This document shows positions 25,101-33,480 of a DNA stretch of 64,000 nucleotides, piece after piece. Origin of the DNA: Dasypus novemcinctus. Taxonomy: Eukaryota > Chordata > Mammalia > Cingulata > Dasypodidae. The notes below the pieces were generated by a model that saw nothing but the letters and a program-made list of their open reading frames with translations, was not told where the DNA came from and did not search any database. The stretch lies in the NCBI RefSeq assembly GCF_030445035.2, contig NC_080680.1, positions 120,306,228-120,370,227 on the forward strand. The letters are read 5' to 3'. Numbering within the stretch: position 1 is the stretch's first letter; every line of letters starts with the position of its first letter. The position numbers were made by a program, and so were the translations under genes.

Positions 25101-25363
25101 GCATATATGCCAAGCATGCCACAGAGCAACTAAGGAGAAATGGGAAGAAGAACTGGACCCTGCTCTCTTATCCCGGGGCAGGTCACCTGATATATCCTCC
25201 TTATACCCCACTGTGCTATGCCTCCCGTATACCCATGACCCCTTTTGCTTTGTGTTGGGGAGGAGAGGTGATCTCACATGCAGCTGCACAGGAACATTCC
25301 TGGATGGAGATCCAGAAGTTTCTCAGGAAGCACCTCATTTCATGTGTGACCGGCCGTCTCTGA
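12689..25363 (+). CDS. BAAT-like: BAAT-family acyl-CoA:amino acid N-acyltransferase-like gene, three coding exons
   Basis: The coding exons are 12689-13154, 15883-16085 and 24767-25363, giving 421 residues. The family's enzymes transfer bile acids or fatty acids from CoA to glycine or taurine (BAAT, ACNAT) or hydrolyse acyl-CoA (ACOT), in peroxisomes or cytosol. Seen here: an N-terminal beta-sandwich domain opening MIQLTATP, with [18 protein letters not shown]; the [10 protein letters not shown] linker; then an alpha/beta-hydrolase domain. The nucleophile elbow is SISKG with Ser235, where human BAAT has Cys235. The likely acid is Asp329 and the base is His363 in PGAGHLI. The last three residues are GRL, a weak PTS1-like end. 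Splice sites are CAG|GTGAGT, CCTCCAG|GA, AAG|GTAATT and TTTTTCAG|GTC. Length fits the family (human BAAT is 418). Phrases such as [14 protein letters not shown] and [11 protein letters not shown] resemble the rodent ACNAT paralogues as much as BAAT, so an ACNAT-type paralogue is possible. I see no stops or frameshifts. Confidence 0.9.
13155..14401. other. BAAT-like intron 1, left part
   Basis: Intronic AT-rich sequence. I see no exon, RNA gene or clear repeat before the SINE. Confidence 0.6.
14402..14795 (-). mobile_element. DAS-SINE in BAAT-like intron 1
   Basis: Full-length copy flanked by TGTGCATCTTTT at 14390-14401 and 14796-14807. Confidence 0.93.
14796..15882. other. BAAT-like intron 1, right part
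   Basis: Non-coding apart from a short pyrimidine-rich (CTCCTT)n tract at about 15041-15075. It ends in the acceptor tract TTTTTCCTCCAG. Confidence 0.6.
15883..16085 (+). CDS. BAAT-like: BAAT-like coding exon 2
   Basis: This exon follows the acceptor TTTTTCCTCCAG and reads [17 protein letters not shown], then the conserved [18 protein letters not shown] strand, and ends at LLQHPK before GTAATT. It is the start of the alpha/beta-hydrolase fold, including the glycine-rich oxyanion-hole region. The exon boundaries and phases (entering phase 1, leaving phase 0) match the known BAAT/ACOT gene layout. Confidence 0.92.
16222..16700 (-). mobile_element. L1 3' UTR fragment, antisense, in intron 2
   Basis: It starts with a T-rich stretch (the complemented tail) and continues through AGCTTTAGATTATATAAATGTTACAT and GTCTATAGTTTAAATTATGG. 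These are complements of the L1 3' UTR copies at 18626-19443 and 31080-32300. Confidence 0.8.
16701..17554. other. Intron 2 stretch without recognised feature
   Basis: Short frames only. The sequence is pyrimidine-rich in places and I cannot assign a repeat. Confidence 0.45.
17555..19443 (+). mobile_element. 5'-inverted L1 3' fragment containing an LTR
   Basis: 17555-17735 and 18313-18625 are antisense to the L1 3' UTR (compare the plus strand near 49790-50310). 18626-19443 is sense and runs to the L1 3' end. The antisense part starts at the same L1 coordinate where the sense part begins (around 49790 of the intact copy). That is the signature of twin priming. An LTR-like repeat at 17736-18312 inserted later. 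The end merges with a (TA)n run at 19421-19443. Confidence 0.75.
17736..18312 (+). mobile_element. Solo LTR-like repeat (TGTATTAGTCAG...CTGCTACA), copy 1
   Basis: It is highly similar along its length to 60664-61192, with the same ends (TGTATTAGTCAGC and AATACCAAACTGCTACA) and shared ATGTTGGAGCAAGATGG and CTGGGCTCAG-type blocks. It sits inside L1 sequence, which resumes with TATAAACTCATTT. I infer a solo LTR from the TG...CA ends. Confidence 0.7.
19445..20806 (-). pseudogene. CCNB1: CCNB1 (cyclin B1) processed pseudogene, antisense in BAAT-like intron 2
   Basis: Cyclin B1 activates CDK1 at mitosis. On the minus strand the whole coding region lies without introns. The start position (20745) reads ATA instead of ATG. 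Then come the N-terminal part ending [16 protein letters not shown], the cyclin box ([40 protein letters not shown]) and the C-terminus ([14 protein letters not shown]) with TAA at 19482-19484. Frameshifts lie near 20310, 19860 and 19755. About eight residues are missing between YLAYT and VMQHLAKN. A little 5' and 3' UTR is retained. It cannot encode cyclin B1. Confidence 0.95.
20905..21165 (-). mobile_element. MIR SINE, antisense
   Basis: The order TTCCATTTATTTGCTCTGTG, AGGTGCTTTGCATATGTTATTTCA, CCTGTGAGGTAGGTAGTATTAT and GGTCACACAACTACTAGTAG follows the complement of the MIR consensus core. It is an ancient mammalian element and strongly diverged. Confidence 0.8.
21661..22194 (+). mobile_element. 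L1 3' UTR fragment, sense, inside the MLT1-like LTR
   Basis: It is collinear with the sense part at 18960-19443 (GGATTAGAGTGGACTTACTG, ACTTGGAGTTGTCCTG, AAATGTATTCA, GAGTGGGG) and ends in an A-rich tail. Confidence 0.85.
22394..22852 (-). mobile_element. DAS-related SINE, diverged subfamily
   Basis: Same plan as the other DAS copies, but with extra sequence near 22500-22590 and a different head (antisense of AGCTTAACCGATAAAGCTTC). It is flanked by CTGTTGACTTCT (22382-22393) and CTGTCGACTTCT (22853-22864). Confidence 0.82.
22971..24766. other. Rest of BAAT-like intron 2
   Basis: No exon-like or repeat sequence that I can name. It ends in the acceptor tract TCCATTTCTTTTTCAG. Confidence 0.5.
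24767..25363 (+). CDS. BAAT-like: BAAT-like coding exon 3 (catalytic residues)
   Basis: This exon encodes residues 224-421 and the stop. It holds the nucleophile elbow [12 protein letters not shown] (Ser235), the acid region IVGEDDKN (Asp329), the base in SYPGAGHLI (His363), and the conserved HAAAQEHSW helix before the C-terminus. The acceptor is TCCATTTCTTTTTCAG. No indel relative to the family breaks the frame. Confidence 0.92.
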   Translation, partial: VFGPGVGVVSISKGASIGLAMAINLKQVTATVMINAPTIVIGEPLKYHGLTIQPLPYSSECLSVDASGFLHLHGLLGNPQAEAPLSSLLRIEKAQGHFLLIVGEDDKNVRSSIYAKHATEQLRRNGKKNWTLLSYPGAGHLIYPPYTPLCYASRIPMTPFALCWGGEVISHAAAQEHSWMEIQKFLRKHLISCVTGRL

Positions 25364-25794
25364 GAAGAATAGTTATTCCAGGATGGTAGAAAAGTAAATC
25401 TATCAGAAGTTTTTCTTGATTGTCTTATTTGATCTCTTTTAAGAAGAGGAAAGAAAATGCGCATAATTATGAAATGGTGAAGGAAGGGGAATTGAGATTC
25501 TTAATGCTTTGACTTTGGTTTTCACTTACCTTATTATCATCCAGTGCTTTTTGTGATTGAAAAGAAGGTGGCATAAAGATACATAGGTCTTTGGAATAAT
25601 CTTTTATTCATATAAATAATTTTAGAGATTTATCTACCATAACTATTCCAGTTCACAATTATAAAGATTCTCAAGTCAGAAAACATCAACTTTGAAGTGT
25701 AGCATACATTGGCTTAAAAAGGCATGAATTAACTTAGTGTTGACGTTTGTTGATTTCCTAATCAACTAATCATGTTAAATGACTATGCTTTATT

Positions 25795-25800
25795 AATAAA
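25795..25800 (+). promoter_or_regulatory. Candidate polyadenylation signal AATAAA of the BAAT-like gene
   Basis: AATAAA lies 432 nt after the stop codon, and the stretch between contains no recognisable repeat. The 3' UTR would then be about 25364-25815. A second A-rich TAATAAAGT/AATAAAAAA cluster lies near 25960-25980 and could be an alternative end. Confidence 0.5.
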
Positions 25801-25820
25801 GTTATAATGCTTGTGTATCT

Positions 25821-26984
25821 CAGAATTGAATAAGAGTTTGCTATCTTTTTATCCCAACTGGAAAACCAGAGCTATGTTAAGGATATGCATTATTTTGTGA
25901 TTGGTAGTGAAGTTAATCTAGGAGATACATCCATGAACCCTATCTACAATCAATTATTTAATAAAGTATAATAAAAAAATAACTTTTTTTTACAATTTCT
26001 GCAGCAACTTGGGCTTTTCTAAACATGATATGGGAGCAAACTGAGATTTACAGAGTGGAAAAATAACCCAGGTAATGTGGATAGGAGGATTTTGGAGAGC
26101 ATAGAACAGTGTATACTAACATGTTCAAGGTAAAATCTGAGGCATCTTCTTTAAAGTTTCACATGCATCCCAGGTATTTGTTACAGAAACAGACTATACA
26201 AACATAAAGACATAGGTAAAGCTGCACCAGTACACTGGGAATAGAACGTGAAGGATTATTAAAAGCCATGTAATTAATGCTTACTTCATCCTGTAGGCAG
26301 TAGGAGCCAATGAAGAATTTAGAGTTGGAGAAAGACATAATCAGATATATATAAGTTAACTATAATTTTGTGTGCCCTCTTTCTCTCTCTCTTCCTCTTC
26401 AAGTCAGAATTTCTCTTTTCTTTCTGTGAAGTGTGTGCTTGTGGTTTGGGCAGAACCAATGCCTCCTAATTCTGTACTCACAGAGTGGGCATGTGGCACA
26501 GATCTGGCATATTAGAATATCTTACTCCCTTGATGACAATGATTAGTTCAAGGAAGGGCATGTAACCCAAATCCAAGCAAATCATAGCATAACCCCTCTG
26601 CAGCATTTTGGAATTGTTAGCTACATGTATGATGAAAACCTGGAGTTGCTTGTGTCCATCCTACTCACCTACAAGAGAATACAAAGAACAAGTCGGGGAT
26701 TATAGATGGAGAATAAAAAGTCAGTCTTGGTGTCATCGGCAGAATCCCTGGATCCAATCGTGTTTATGGTCAGTTTTATCCTGTGAATTTATTTCTTGTT
26801 TCAGCCAATTCATTTCCATTTTCATTTACCAAACTTCATTTTTTAGTAACTTTCAATATTTTGACATATCTCTGTTTCACCTCCAGTTCATTAAAAAGTT
26901 TTTACTGCAAAGTATAACACACACAGAGGAAGTATGGTAGAGTAGGCATCTTTGAGCATTTGACCTTCCACAGCAATATTAAAA
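25821..26984. other. Downstream of the BAAT-like gene: nothing recognised
   Basis: AT-rich sequence with a CTCT-rich stretch near 26375-26400. There are no gene or repeat calls I can support. Confidence 0.45.
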
Positions 26985-27727
26985 TATCAAGCAATACTGC
27001 CAGACTCACTTTGTCACAACTCTGAAAAATGGTCGAACATTTATATCAACCAAACAAACTCACAACAAGAAAAAGGCAACTTTAAAAATGGTAAGAAAGC
27101 ATTGTGGCATTTTTATTTTCCCTTACCCTAACCTTCTTCCCAGCTTAACAGTGGCCTGTAAGACGTCAGCCTGCATTCCCAGTTTAGAACCCCAGTTGCT
27201 GGTTCTAGAAGGATCAGCACAGATGGTATTCATGAAGAATTGTGTTTGTCTGTTCTAACATGTGTGAGGGCTACCTGAAGTACTGATACAAGGTACTTGT
27301 CTTTGATGCATCTAACTTAGAACTCAAGGTGGAAAAGCAGCAGGTATTTCTCAGAAACATTTTAGGCAAATGAACAGGTACTTGGGACAAATGATTACAG
27401 CTGAGGCATACAAAAGACGCCCCCTCAACCCCAGAAAGCCTGTGAGGAAAAGTTGGGAAGACAGTTTCTTTGGGAAATCAGGGCATTCAAACGTCCCATA
27501 TTTACTGCATCCCCAGGTCAGGATGCATGCTTAGAAAATACCTGAGAAGAGCCTAAGCTTTCACCTCTGGTAGATATCTAGACTCAGTGCAAGCAGGAAG
27601 TGAAGGCTAAGGCAAAATTTTGTAAACAGTTCAGAAAAGCTTTGAAGGAGTGCCCCAGCATGGAGTCTTTTGCCCCAGCAAAGACTCAGGGAGGTATCCT
27701 TTTTCTCTTTCTTTACTCTCTCAGTTT

Positions 27728-27830
27728 ATCATCTATCTATCTCTATCTATCCATCCATCCATCCATCCATCCATCCATCTATCTATCTATCATCTATTTA
27801 GCTATCTATCAATCATCAATCAATAATCTA
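27728..27830 (+). repeat. (ATCT/ATCC)n microsatellite
   Basis: An imperfect tetranucleotide tract with ATCT units, a run of about eight CATC/ATCC units, and AATC variants at the right end. Confidence 0.95.
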
Positions 27831-27952
27831 TCTTTTTTTGGCTCCTGGCATTTAAGGAAATCTCTGTTGAAACTCTTGCTGAACACAATCTAAGGAACAG
27901 ATCCTTAAAATACCACACACGGCAAAGAATATGGACTTAAAAATAGGTTAGA

Positions 27953-28986
27953 GCCCTTTTTCCTGGGGCCTCTGCCCCAGCAGGTGCTCCTGGCATAGCT
28001 TCCGGACACTTACAAGGGATCAGCCATGGACTTCGGGCAGATGCAGTCCCTGGTTTGGCTAGTAAGAAGACACTTGAATCACACTTAGGAAACTGAACAA
28101 AGGATGATTTGAAAGTAGGTCATCCTTGGCCTCCAGAAGAGAGGCAGTTGTAGCAGGTAGTTTTCACGTGGCGTTTTCAGGTGCCTTGACCTGAGTGAGA
28201 GATCTGCTCCATCAGAATCTCAGATGTCTGAAAGATCTGTGTAAACGCAAGATACCACATTACATTTACTTGTACTGTCTCTTTGGGCTCCTCTTGGCTG
28301 TCATAGTTTTTCAGACTTTGTTTTTGATGAACTTGGCAGTTTTGAGGAGTATTGGTCAGGCCACTGCAAAGATTCTGGTTCACTCTTCCTTCTCCACTTG
28401 GATAATTGGCTGCTTTGAGATCTAAGCTCAATCAGTACTTCTGCAGAGAAGCCTTGCCTGTGACAGAGCACCACATACCTGTCCATTACATTTACTACAG
28501 AGCCAGATACAGGCAGAGGCCATGAAAAGAGTGCTTTGAAGAGGTATTATTCACCTTCTGTGGGTTTACCTCTCCCCTATACCAAGCAGCCTTTATTCTA
28601 CTGACAGCTGAATAAAAAGGCTGATGGTGAGTATTAATATCTGTGTCATGATGTACCCAAAATAGAGTTAAGTAAGGGTATAAAAATACTGTGCTTCTCA
28701 ATAATGGCCCCATAAGTGAAGATAATATGTGCTGGTTTTTTGTTGTTGTTGTTTGTTTGTTTGTTTTTACAATTTTTGGACATAAAAGGGCATAAGATTT
28801 CCAAATATTTTGCTTGTGGATTCTAAAGATATAACCTCAAGCACAACTACTTGAAATTCAGTTTTGCATCAAAAACTATTAAGTGAAAATAATTGATTGG
28901 TCATTCAGATTTGAGACATCTGTTAACTAAAATATATATGTGGGCTTTTGTTACTTTTTTATAATCCACAAATATCTTTATAGTTA
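27953..28986 (+). pseudogene. Unrecognised retrocopy with TSD
   Basis: An insertion of about 1.03 kb is flanked by AAAAATAGGTTAGA at 27939-27952 and again at 28987-29000, both part of the host LINE. The left copy follows TT, giving the TT|AAAA context cut by L1 endonuclease for a plus-oriented insert. The 5' end is GC-richer (GCCTCTGCCCCAGCAGGTG), with an ATG at 28026 (MDFGQMQSLVWLVRRHLNH) followed by stops. The 3' end keeps only a six-A run. I do not recognise the parent transcript. Confidence 0.6.
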
Positions 28987-29232
28987 AAAAATAGGTTAGA
29001 AATGTCACAAATAAGCAACTACAGCCTACTTCAAGCAACACAAACAAACCTTGAGGAGGGAAAAGAATATGATTTCAAGAGTTACCACATTATAACATTC
29101 AAAATGTACCCATTTTCACGAATATTTTGAAGCATATAAAGTAATAAGAAAGGATGACACTTTTTCAGAATAAATTAACACAAATTGACTCTGACGAAGC
29201 ATAGATAGAAATTGAAATTACTAAACACTTTA

Positions 29233-29660
29233 TTTTTTTTAAGATTTATTATTATTTTTTAAATTTGTTTCATTCCCCTTCCTGCCCCCATGCCAGTTGT
29301 CTGTTCTCTGTGTCCATTTGCTGCGTGTTCTTTTGTCCACTTCTGTTGTTGTCAGTGGCAGGGGAATCTGTGTTTCTTTTTTTTGTTGTGTCATCTTGCT
29401 GTGTCAGCTCTCCACGTGTGTGGCACCATTCTTGGGCAGGCTGCACTTTCTTTTGCCCTGGACGGCTCTCTTTACGGGACACACTCCTTGAGCATGGGGC
29501 TTCCCTATGCGGGGGCACCCCTGCGTGGCACGGCCCTCCTTGCGCGCATCAGCACTGCACATGGGCCAGCTCCACATGGGTTAAGGAGGCCCAGGGTTTG
29601 AAGCACGGATCTCCCATGTGGTAGACAGACGCCCTATCCACTGGGCCAAGTCTGCTTCCC
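29233..29660 (-). mobile_element. DAS-SINE
   Basis: Full-length antisense copy (tail AAGATTTATTATTATT at the left, head ending GGGCCAAGTCTGCTTCCC at the right). The flanks around CTAAA...ACTTTA are similar but not a clean duplication. Confidence 0.9.
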
Positions 29661-30200
29661 TAAATAAATACTTTAAATCAACTGTCTTAAACATGCTCAG
29701 AGAACTAAGGGAAACCATGGACAAAGGATAAAGGATACCAAGAGAACAACATATGAAATAGAGAATATCAATAGATAGAAATTACAAATTCTGGAGCCGA
29801 AAAGTACAGTAATTCACTAGATGAATTTGAGTAGGCAGAAGAAAAAAATCACCAAAGTTGAAAATAGGTTAATTAAAATTATACAGATTAAGGGGCAGAA
29901 ATTTTTTAAAAAATGAAGTAACATAAATAGAGCCTAAGAAACCTGTGGAACCCATCATGTCTATCCAACATACACATAATAAGGATCCCAGAATGAAAAG
30001 AAAAAGGGGCAAAAAGAATATTTGAGGAAATAGTGACAGAAAATCCCAAACTTGCCAAAAAACATGTAACTACACATTCAAAAAGGTCAATGCACTCTGA
30101 GAAGGATCAAAACAAAGAAAACCTCATCAAAACACATTATAATCAAATTGTCAAGTGCCAAGTCCAAGGAAAGAGTCTTTCCGTACTTTCCCCACTCTCA

Positions 30201-31079
30201 TCCCTTTCCAAAGAGCACTAATGGCTATACATGTACATGTGAAAAAGTTGTATAAAGTATTTAGAATGATCTCAAATTAATAAAACAAAAAACCCCCTAC
30301 ATCTCAACATTTATATATATATATAATAGAGAGTTTCGTTACAGGGATAAAAAAAAGTTTGGCCTCCAGAACAAGAAGGGCAAGGTAATACTGCATTCCT
30401 AGAAAGTCTAGTCCATTTTTACTGATTTGCAATTTAACATTCATGGCAGAAAACCTCATTTCTCTAACCACAGAATATGTTTTAAAATATGACTAATTCA
30501 TACATGAATATCAATTTACTTGGCTTTTTAAAAAAATCACAATTTCTATTAATAGATATATATTAGGTTCAAAGCCCATATTCTGGCTTTCAAGATATTC
30601 ATCACACTGGCCCAAATTGGGATTATGTCAAAATCAAATAAGAGTTCATATTTATTCCAAAATATTTAGCATATTTATTTAAATATGCTAATTAAATTAA
30701 GTTTGATGCTTTGCATTAAAAATAAAATGTGTGGTTTACTTCTCAGACATCTGTGGCATATAATAAATAGTGGGAAACATAGTAACATAATATAGCTCTG
30801 TGATACCTGAAATTTGATGAGTTTTCTTTAAAAAAATTCATAATATACTTCATTTTAGTCTTAAACCACAATATAAATGAACAGCTTTGCAGGAATAAAA
30901 CAATATAAACACAAAATGCTACAATATATATTTTTTACTTTCACAGAATCCTTTTAATAAAAGTAAGGAAAAGAAATTTACAGAGACAAAATAGGTAACA
31001 AACAAGACAACTCAACAGACCATTATGCTAGGCTCTTGCTATTGATGATTGTACTTATGAACCTTTTCTTGTGAAACTG
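30201..31079. other. No feature recognised
   Basis: AT-rich sequence with a short (TA)n at about 30311-30325. No coding or repeat signal that I can name. Confidence 0.45.
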
Positions 31080-32785
31080 AAACTTAGCCTAGCATTATAC
31101 ATTGCCTAAGAATTACCTCCTGAGAGCCTCATTGTTGCTGAAGTGTGGCCTCTCTCTAAGCCAAAATCAGCGTATAAATGTGCTAACTTCCCCCTGGCAT
31201 GGGACATGACTCCCAGAGACAAGCCTCCCTGGCACCAAGGAATTACTTCCAATTGCCAACTAGAACACATCTGGAAAAATAATTTCATCAAAAGGGGGAA
31301 ATGATAAATACAAATGAATTTTTATGACTAAGAGATTTCAAATGAGCTGGGAGGTCATTCCAGAGGTTATGCTTATGCACATTCCAACAGGATCTCATTG
31401 ACTACTACAGTAAACAGTGCCTCAAATAGCAGGGCTCCTGAGGGCTCTAGAGGCATCCAGCTGCTATCAGTGGGGCAGACAGCTCATGAGTTTGGTATCC
31501 TGCCAGCAGGTCCTACTTTGGAATTTATGCTCCCCATGTGACAGAATTGGACTTAATTGTGGTTCCCCTACACGTGGCTCTTCTGCCCCTTCTTTTTGAA
31601 CCTATAATGAGCACTATACTTGTTAAATGTATGTCCCAGAGATGTAAATCTTTGGTCTGTCTATGTCCTAGTTGAACCCTGAATCTCAGCAGAGTTGCAA
31701 CATCTACTCTCCAGTTCACTGGACTCGCCCAGGACAACTAACAAAGAGACGATGATGGGCAACACCCATTCCAAGGAACAGAGAGTATCTGCAACTGCAA
31801 GCAAGGTAGTTCCATCCATCTGTTTCATGAGATCTAAGCTCACTCTCAATTATAAGCAGAGTGGGCATCACCATCCCCAAATCCTCAAGATTGGGGAATG
31901 AACAATGGACTAAAGTAGATATTCTTCATCTTCTTTAGACATCATTATTCCAGCAATGGAAGAACTTTTATCATTGATATGAAGGCAGTGGCCACCAGCA
32001 GTTCTGAGGGGAGAGAGAGGGAAGAATAACTCTAATATGGAGGCATTTTTAGGATATTGAAGTTGTCCTGCATGACATTGCAATGACAGATACAGGCCAT
32101 TATCTATTTTGTCATAACCTACAAAATTTTGCGGGACAGAGTGTAAACTATAATGTAAACTATAGTCCACAGTTAGTAACAATGCTTCAATATGTGTTCA
32201 TCAATTGCAACAAATGTACCACACTAATAAAGGATGCTGTTAATGTGATGAAGTGTGGGAGGGAGAGGGAGCGGGGCATATGTGAATTCCCTATATATTT
32301 TTTTAAAGATTAATTTTATTTATTTCTCTCCCCTTCCCCCACCCCAGTTGTGTGCTCTCTGTGTCCATTCGTTGTGTGTTCTTCTGTGACTGCTTCTATC
32401 CTTACCGGTGGCATCAGGAATCTGTGTTTATTTTTGTTGTGTCATCTTGCTGTGTCAGCTCTCCGTGTGTGTGGCACCATTCCTGGGCAGGCTGAATGTT
32501 CTTTTGCGCTAGGCGGCTCTCTTTATGGGGCGCACTCCTTTTGCATGGGGCTCCCCTATGCGGGGGATACCCCTGCGTGGCAGGGCACTCCTTGCACGCA
32601 TCAGTGCTTCACATGGGCCAGCTCCACAGGGGTCAAGGAGGCCCGGGGTTTGAACCGTGGACCTCCCATGTGGTAGGCGGGTGCCCTATCCATTGGGCCA
32701 AGTCTGCTTCCCCCTACATTTTTGATATAGCATTTATGTAATCTAAAGCTTCTTTAAAAATTAAAAAAAATTAAAAAGCTTCAAA
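31080..32785 (+). mobile_element. L1 3' UTR copy, sense, with a SINE near its end
   Basis: It is collinear with the long L1 3' UTR seen intact at 51828-48990: CTGGCATGGGACATGACTC, TGAATCTCAGCAGAGTTGCAAC and GTAAACTATAATGTAAACTATAG. After the SINE it resumes with ATGTAATCTAAAGCTTCTTTAAAAATTAAAAA, the L1 3' end. Confidence 0.85.
32301..32713 (-). mobile_element. DAS-SINE
   Basis: Full-length antisense copy. The flanks CCCTATATATTTTT and CCCTACATTTTT suggest an approximate TSD. Confidence 0.92.
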
Positions 32786-33480
32786 TCATAAACTATACAT
32801 TTAAATTACCTGGTTTTCATTCCAACTGCTAGGGTCCTTTTTGCACTGTGTTTGGGGCCCTGCACAGGTGCAACTGCAAGTAAATTACTTTGAACTATGG
32901 CTCTCTTTTTTTCCAGACTTCATTGCTTTATGTACAGCAGTCAATACAGATGGCTTAAATCACAGAAGATTTCAGAGATTAAGCACAATAAAAAATTTTA
33001 AAATAACAACTGCATAAATATTTGTATTTACATTAAGCAGAAATCTTTTAGTATGAAGAATTTTTATACAAGTTGATGAAATATACAAGCAATAAGGAGA
33101 GACTCCAGCAGTTTCAAGAAGGGCAAAATTCGAATGCCATAAAGATATAAAATATGTTACAGTAAACAAAAATAATTTGTACCAAAGAAAATAGAACATG
33201 ATAGAAATAATTTCTTTAAAAAAATTAAGGTATTTCACAAAAACATGAACATTTTACCTGTTAATACTAAAAACGTGGGTGGGGGTAAAACTTCATATAT
33301 TCTTATCACAAAATATTTAACAATACCCCAGCTGGAGTCTTCTTTTGTATTACTATGATTCTCTTACTGTAGAGGGAACCCTATGTACAAGCTAATGATA
33401 CCATCCTTAAATTATGGTCCAAGCAGTTTACAGATTATCTTCTCATCTAGTACCTTAATGAAAAGACCCTGGAGACAATA
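32786..33480. other. AT-rich stretch, possibly 3' UTR of the TAF3 retrocopy
   Basis: It lies directly 3' of the TAF3 pseudogene on its strand and contains no named repeat. It may be retroposed 3' UTR, but I cannot confirm this from the sequence alone. Confidence 0.35.

Larger units (their letters stand above)
26985..30200 (+). mobile_element. Old L1/HAL1-type LINE, sense, carrying three insertions
   Basis: 5' UTR-like sequence (26985-27938) is followed by 29000-29230 and an ORF1-like part at 29660-30190. The ORF1-like part has GAACTAAGGGAAACCATGGA, GGATCCCAGAATGAAAAG and AACATGTAACTACACATTC features. It is interrupted by a tetranucleotide repeat, a retrocopy (27953-28986) and a DAS-SINE. Confidence 0.7.

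Noticed and set aside
25220-25260. Possible compensated frameshift in BAAT-like exon 3 (a shifted frame reads THD as in human BAAT)
   Set aside because: Rodent homologues, as I remember them, have a segment of the same length (SRMP... then WGGEV) as the one here, so the frame is normal and the human segment is shorter.
12689-25363. BAAT-like gene as a pseudogene (cf. the human pseudogene BAATP1)
   Set aside because: All three exons are open, splice sites are consensus, phases join, and the length is normal.
27728-27830. CRISPR-like or functional repeat array
   Set aside because: A simple (ATCT/ATCC)n microsatellite without spacers, in mammalian DNA.
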